Shown here one piece after another: positions 60,501 through 64,000 of a stretch of 64,000 nucleotides of DNA. The DNA comes from Cohnella sp. WQ 127256 (GTDB taxonomy: Bacteria > Bacillota > Bacilli > Paenibacillales > Paenibacillaceae). The notes beneath the pieces were generated by a model. That model made no database searches, was not told where the DNA came from, and saw only the letters and a program-made list of their open reading frames with translations. The DNA is taken from the NCBI RefSeq assembly GCF_024519285.1, contig NZ_JAMZCY010000001.1:496001-560000 (forward strand), written 5' to 3'. Made by a program: the position numbers and the translations under genes. The stretch's first letter is position 1; each line of letters starts with the position of its first letter.

Positions 60501-61600
60501 CAGTTACTCATACGGTAAATCCGGCACTGCCAGTACCGGAAGTCATCGTCAACTATTTGTTTAACGAAACAAGCGGAGCAACCGCCAACGATTCTTCGGG
60601 TAACGGAAAACATGCGGCGTTAACCGGAGGAACGACATGGGTGACGGGTCATGCGGGTAGTGCCCTTAGCTTGAACGGCAGTAATGCTTATGCAAGTCTA
60701 CCGAGTGGGATCGTAAGTAGTCTGAACGACTTTACAATCGCTACGTGGGTTAAAGTGAACAGCTTAAGCGATTGGGCACGTATTTTCGACTTTGGCACAA
60801 ATACAACGAACTATATGTTCCTCGCTCCACAGGCAGGTGGTGCGGGTCTTAGATTCGCGATTACAACCGGAGGCAACGGCTCGGAGCAAGTGTTGAACGC
60901 ACCTGCCCTGCCAACTGGCGTATGGAAGCATGTTGCCATTACTCTTTCCGGTACGACTGGCCGGTTATATGTGGACGGGGTGCAGGTGGCAATCAACGCC
61001 AGCATGACGCTTAAGCCATCTAGCTTGGGCAATACCAATCTGAATTATATAGGGAAGTCCCAATTCAGTGATCCGTATTTGAATGGCCTAGTAGATGATT
61101 TCCAAATCTACAGCAGGGCATTGAGTTCGGTGGAGATAAACACTTTGTTTATCGGAACCCCATCAGCTACGAATATCGCTCCCTTAGGTACGGCTTCCAC
61201 ATCCTTCGTCTCTAGCTGGGAAAGCCTAACCGGTCTCAATGACGGGTATACGCCGACTAGCTCGGGTGATCGAGGGCACCTTGTTTATGGGAACTGGGAC
61301 AATCCGAATTCGACGCAATGGGTTCAATATGATTTCGCTCAGAATTACACGATATCCAGCGTAGACGTCTATTGGTTTGATGATGATGGAGGCATTGATC
61401 TTCCAGCTTCCTATACCATTCAGTACTGGAATGGGACGGCTTGGGTCAATGTTGTAAGTCCTACTGGACTCGGCTTGCTAGCGAACCAATACAATACGAC
61501 GACCTTTACACCTGTGTCGACGAGTAAAATTCGTCTAAATGTTACTGCAAAAGCCACAACCTCAACAGGGATCTCATCTTGGAAAGTGACCGGCAACTAG
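57536..61600 (+). CDS. Large secreted multidomain protein, putative polysaccharide-active enzyme (DUF5695-like + PKD-like + LamG-like + F5/8C-like)
   Basis: The 1354 residues begin with a signal peptide (HFFNQVVAFFATAVLVLLLP, cleavage near SAYT at 33-36). Residues 37-880 form one large catalytic-looking region that I associate with DUF5695: a beta-sandwich-like first half (about 40-380), then an alpha-helical, Trp/Tyr-rich half with GYWGWGDDWGYTHGQFLAEK (near 440), TGENWWNFQYTVSLAGYAMDDW (near 665) and GHGGGPLQNGWRGMSGEADLG (near 745). Then come a PKD-like domain (906-995), a LamG/concanavalin-like domain (1005-1200) and a discoidin-like C-terminal domain (1212-1354), the last two typical carbohydrate binders. 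No catalytic residues can be assigned. It is controlled by the LacI protein encoded upstream, judging by the operators. GAGGAGGAG precedes the ATG. Confidence 0.85.
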   Translation: MFTQTAFRSKHFFNQVVAFFATAVLVLLLPKIASAYTITNTTFNVQTGTNGEITSLQLVGDSFPTNYVMNATNAPNQNTADHQWLGELMFKYKLGSGAWTNAWTSKSADGRTQSQSGNTVTVTYQNSTNAEGIKNFKVVETYSLVNDYLLWSINVTNTSTQTIEFGDFGLPLPFNEFWTGGNNEEIYETRVLNHSFVGNNSSYITVGRPSGVGPSLLMVPDATTGAGFEYQDRWRIEEHPGSKWAMDQGGWGEGLNVYYLHSNVIKSTNRGYLPNTSLTLAANQSKTYSFKFFKVANENAVKDKLYSEGLVDVTAVPGMIFSTNMKAKIDLRTTKTITSVTAQYPAETTINFLNTVTGGHNIYELTLGHLGPNNITVNYGSGEKTVLQFYAIEPIDTALQRHSTFMVNSTQWNAPGQIQDKVFDDWMMDTKAKRNVFNGYWGWGDDWGYTHGQFLAEKNVQTPVASEITAVDQYLETAIWNKLMATNHSDYLIYDFLMPAPNTTPTYRGYAYPHIYNTYFSMYKIAKLYPEIVTYINPKNTYLLRAYNIFKTLYDGPVAYNWNTGLMGELTTPEMIKALQDEGYTTQANDMIAKMATKYNNFKNTTYPYGSEYNYDNTGEEAVYTLAKMNNNTTMKSKINAKTRAARGHMPIWYYYADPVTITGENWWNFQYTVSLAGYAMDDWIRNNSATPEVEQRMSYAAKIANVGAINSGQISSDPANIGAVAWTYQAEKGNYGALGHGGGPLQNGWRGMSGEADLGLFGAIKILSSDVSVDPIFGLYCYGCEVTSSGGNYSVIPKDGVFQRLNLITEKFGMELERDKYTAATVAIAKNYVNFTLKNSTPSTAHTTKVTFSGLAPGSYNILLNNAAAGSVNVTSGNKATISLNVGTVATYDVKLQQGTPPANTAPVVSAGSNATFTLPASIALVGTATDDGLPSGTLTTTWSLQSGPGTATFANAGAVNTTATVSLAGTYVFQLNASDGVLSSSATVTHTVNPALPVPEVIVNYLFNETSGATANDSSGNGKHAALTGGTTWVTGHAGSALSLNGSNAYASLPSGIVSSLNDFTIATWVKVNSLSDWARIFDFGTNTTNYMFLAPQAGGAGLRFAITTGGNGSEQVLNAPALPTGVWKHVAITLSGTTGRLYVDGVQVAINASMTLKPSSLGNTNLNYIGKSQFSDPYLNGLVDDFQIYSRALSSVEINTLFIGTPSATNIAPLGTASTSFVSSWESLTGLNDGYTPTSSGDRGHLVYGNWDNPNSTQWVQYDFAQNYTISSVDVYWFDDDGGIDLPASYTIQYWNGTAWVNVVSPTGLGLLANQYNTTTFTPVSTSKIRLNVTAKATTSTGISSWKVTGN

Positions 61601-61635
61601 AATGAGATTAGAAGGTGCTAGATGGCAATAGAATT

Positions 61636-61678
61636 GCCGCCCCCGAGCGATATCGTGCTTCATGGGGGCGGCTTTCTT
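61636..61678 (+). terminator. Rho-independent terminator after the large secreted-protein gene
   Basis: GCCGCCCCC (61636-61644) pairs with GGGGGCGGC (61664-61672), followed by TTTCTT. Confidence 0.88.
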
Positions 61679-61735
61679 CGTTGTTTAGAGACGATTCGAT
61701 CTGAATGAGTGGGAGAACTGGAATTGCAATAAAGA

Positions 61736-61764
61736 TTGTCGATTTCAATGTAACCCTTTACAAT
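61736..61764 (+). promoter_or_regulatory. Promoter of the alpha/beta hydrolase gene
   Basis: TTGTCG (61736-61741) and TACAAT (61759-61764) are 17 bases apart, 62 bases before the ATG. Confidence 0.6.
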
Positions 61765-61825
61765 AGATATTATTAATGAAGAAGTAAAACAAATAGAAAC
61801 TATTGAATGTTAGGAGAATGCATAG

Positions 61826-62632
61826 ATGACGGACAACAGCAGGGAATGGATTAGACTTTGGCCGAATGATGCTCCTTGGGCGCAAGGAACTGGGGATGAA
61901 GATATTCCCGCGATTATGGCGTATCCAGTAAACGAAGATGGCAGGGGGGCTGTAATTGTTTGTCCGGGTGGAGGATACTCTGGCCGTGCCGAGCATGAAG
62001 GTGAACCAATTGCTTTATGGCTTAACAGCATCGGTATTCCTGCATTTGTATTACGTTACCGGGTTGCACCCTATCGATACCCTTGTGCGTTGACGGATGT
62101 GCAACGGGCTGTTCGCTATATCAGGCATCATGCAGGTGAGCTAGGGATTAACGCCGGCAAAATCGGTGTGCTTGGATTTTCCGCGGGGGGACATTTGACG
62201 GCTTCAATCGGAACTCATTACGATTCAGGTAATCCGGAAGCTGTGGACCCTATCGACAGGCAATCGTGCAGACCAGATGCTATCGTACCTTGTTATCCAG
62301 TCATAACATTGAAGCCGCCGTTCTATCATGGGGGCTCTGCCATGAATTTACTTGGAGAGAATCCTGATCCAGACCTCCTTGAATCGTTATGCTTAGAAAA
62401 TCAAGTGACGCCGGATACCCCACCTACATTTATATGGCATACTGCGGACGACGCGGCTGTACCCGTGGAGAATGCCTTACTGTTAGCAAGCGCGTTAAGG
62501 AAGAACAATGTTCCATTCGACTTGCATGTGTATGAAACAGGACGACATGGACTCGGCTTGGCCGAGGAGGATCCGCATGTTGCGACATGGACAACCGTGT
62601 GCGGACTGTGGCTTAAGCGACAGCAGTTCTAA
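61826..62632 (+). CDS. Alpha/beta hydrolase, acetyl-esterase-like (BD-FAE group)
   Basis: The 268-residue cytoplasmic hydrolase has the oxyanion-hole GGGYSGRAEHEG (near 51-62), nucleophile serine in IGVLGFSAGGHLTAS (near 117), and acid and histidine in TFIWHTADDAAVPVENALLL and YETGRHGLGLAEED. The pattern RYRVAPYRYPCALTDVQRAVRYIRHHA is typical of esterases that remove acetyl groups from plant polysaccharide fragments. That fits the preceding secreted carbohydrate-active protein, although the gene has its own promoter. TTAGGAGAATGC precedes the ATG. Confidence 0.88.
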   Translation: MTDNSREWIRLWPNDAPWAQGTGDEDIPAIMAYPVNEDGRGAVIVCPGGGYSGRAEHEGEPIALWLNSIGIPAFVLRYRVAPYRYPCALTDVQRAVRYIRHHAGELGINAGKIGVLGFSAGGHLTASIGTHYDSGNPEAVDPIDRQSCRPDAIVPCYPVITLKPPFYHGGSAMNLLGENPDPDLLESLCLENQVTPDTPPTFIWHTADDAAVPVENALLLASALRKNNVPFDLHVYETGRHGLGLAEEDPHVATWTTVCGLWLKRQQF

Positions 62633-62647
62633 GTTAGGAGCTATGCC

Positions 62648-64000
62648 ATGCTTTTCGTTTGGATCGCTTTATGGGCTATTGCGCTAATTGTATGGCTAGC
62701 AGATCCTCGTTCTCCCGTGAATCGCAGACTGAGTGCTGTTGCAATATGCGGGGGAGCGGGAGCTCTAGCTGCGACGCTTGATGACGTATTTATTCCCTAT
62801 CTTCAAGCCAACCAACCCTATGAACGCTTGGAAGACCTATTGTATCGTATCCAAGTCGGTTCTTCTTTGTTGTCTTATTATGGACTCCCCTACTTTTATA
62901 TGATGTTCGCTATGGCTTATAACTCCGTAAGCTTATCCCCCAAGTTACAGCGAGGTCTAGCGTTAGCTTTACTCATTCCCATTGCACTGTGTCTACTTTT
63001 CACGCCGCATTACACGGAATACAATCCGATCACTTATTCCATTGTAGTTTGGTGGGCAGTTCCCTATTTTCTGACCGGAACGGCACTTGTCTTGTCCAAG
63101 AAAACACGACATTTCTCGTTATCACATACTCATTGGATTATTTGTCTTGCGGTGTTTCCTCCGGTTTTATTCACCATGTACCTGAGCTACATTCTCCCGA
63201 ATTTTGGTATGCGGAGAATGTGGGAATATAATGTTTGGTTCGTCGGAATCGGAGTGTCCGTTTTCTTGATCGGACTTTTCACTTATGGGTTCCTTGGTTT
63301 GCGAGTATTCGTTGATAGACGTAGACTTGATTCTACGCTTCGTGCAGTAACTTCGGGTACCGCTATTCTTCATCATGCGATTAAGAATGACGTGGGGAAA
63401 ATGAGACTGTTTACGGAGAAAATGCAGGCGTATGCCGAAGCGACGAATCAATCGGAGCTTGCGGAAGATATTCGTGTCGTTCAGAATGCGTCGAGCCACA
63501 TTCAAGAGATGATCTCTCGGGTTCATCGCCGTACGGAGGATCTTGTTGTAAAGCCCCAAGTCGTAGAGATGGGGCAATTCCTGTATGAGACGCTAAAGCC
63601 TTATGAGCCTTTGATGCATAAGGTTAAGCTACATATTTCGGTTCCAGAAGGCTGGCAATGTACCATAGATCCCGCGCAAGTAGGAGAAACGCTCAATAAT
63701 CTCATTTCTAATGCTGTGGATGCAATGAATGGCGAAGGTCGTCTATTTGTAACGATGCGTGAGGGGAAGCGTGAGCTAACGATTGAGGTTCGAGATACGG
63801 GTCCCGGAATGGATAAGGTACAGGTTGCCAAGTCCCTCGAACCCTTCTATACGACGAAAAGCGGTAAGGATGCGAACTTCGGACTTGGACTGCCTTATGC
63901 GTATTATGTCATGCGCAAGCATGGAGGTACGCTGCATATCCGAAGTAAACCGGGTGTGGGGACCCGTGTCTACTTGATTTTCCCAAAGCGAAGCGTAACC
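62648..64000 (+). CDS. Membrane sensor histidine kinase (partial, runs off the right edge)
   Basis: An open frame of 451 codons from ATG 62648 (AGGAG 7 bases upstream) continues past the window end. The N-terminal half has about seven membrane helices (LFVWIALWALALIVWL-like first segment, then AVAICGGAGALAATL and more, to about residue 218) with no obvious outside domain. An H-box ILHHAIKNDVGKMRL is near 240, and the ATPase domain shows NNLISNAVDAMNGEG (N box, near 355), VRDTGPGM (G1) and KDANFGLGLPYAYYVM (G2). No stop is reached, but the ATPase domain is nearly complete, so the protein probably ends soon. A partner regulator may follow outside the window. Confidence 0.85.
   Translation, partial: MLFVWIALWAIALIVWLADPRSPVNRRLSAVAICGGAGALAATLDDVFIPYLQANQPYERLEDLLYRIQVGSSLLSYYGLPYFYMMFAMAYNSVSLSPKLQRGLALALLIPIALCLLFTPHYTEYNPITYSIVVWWAVPYFLTGTALVLSKKTRHFSLSHTHWIICLAVFPPVLFTMYLSYILPNFGMRRMWEYNVWFVGIGVSVFLIGLFTYGFLGLRVFVDRRRLDSTLRAVTSGTAILHHAIKNDVGKMRLFTEKMQAYAEATNQSELAEDIRVVQNASSHIQEMISRVHRRTEDLVVKPQVVEMGQFLYETLKPYEPLMHKVKLHISVPEGWQCTIDPAQVGETLNNLISNAVDAMNGEGRLFVTMREGKRELTIEVRDTGPGMDKVQVAKSLEPFYTTKSGKDANFGLGLPYAYYVMRKHGGTLHIRSKPGVGTRVYLIFPKRSVT

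Overview
The window looks like a chromosomal segment of a spore-forming, low-to-moderate GC Gram-positive of the Paenibacillaceae (Paenibacillus or Cohnella-like). The supporting signs are strong AGGAGG-type ribosome binding sites, frequent TTG and GTG starts, the Bacillus-type genes cwlD, yqhH, yqhG, yqzE and ydjO, a Tat-dependent efeUOB system, and many AraC, LacI and TetR regulators next to sugar-active enzymes. The genus is inferred from gene content only. No rRNA, tRNA, transposase, prophage or CRISPR array was seen.

Layout. 1-5600: the tail of a LacI-type regulator, then a cytoplasmic beta-mannan pathway (GH113 mannanase, cellobiose 2-epimerase, GH130 mannosylglucose phosphorylase) and a sugar-binding lipoprotein with its own promoter and a perfect cre box. 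5.6-11.3 kb: cell-wall and housekeeping genes (divergent polysaccharide deacetylase, CwlD amidase, YqzE, a secreted protein of unknown function, YqhG, YqhH). 11.5-14.2 kb: B12-dependent ribonucleotide reductase nrdJ behind a pair of NrdR-like boxes. 14.8-29 kb: regulator and transporter pairs (XRE + DUF2178-like, TetR/MFS, MocR with two EamA exporters, AraC/PhyH dioxygenase, SMP-30 lactonase, TetR/DHA2 pump, SDR + TetR). Most of these have clear palindromic operators between the divergent genes.

29-37 kb: small zinc-ribbon proteins, then efeUOB behind a consensus sigma-A promoter and a Fur box, a metallophosphoesterase, and a chemoreceptor with an Fnr-type site placed as an activator. 37-47.4 kb: nicotinate salvage (pncA-pncB) and degV, then a cobalamin riboswitch controlling cobT-cobQ-cobD-cobU-cobS-cbiZ-cbiB. 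PncB makes NaMN, CobT consumes it and gives nicotinate back, and NrdJ uses the finished cofactor, so these loci are metabolically linked. 47.5-53 kb: an SRAP-family protein, a three-gene MHYT-kinase / receiver / HD-GYP signalling unit, WrbA and an AraC regulator.

54-64 kb: a Gfo/Idh/MocA oxidoreductase, thymidine kinase, a 51-bp tandem repeat array, and a LacI regulator with perfect palindromic operators at both ends of its gene. That regulator precedes a 1354-residue secreted multidomain protein that is probably polysaccharide-active. An alpha/beta hydrolase and the start of a histidine kinase that runs off the right edge complete the window.

The best candidates for undescribed biology are the LacI / giant secreted protein locus, the 51-bp hairpin repeat array, the Fnr-type site on the chemoreceptor, and the mosaic GC patch inside cobT.
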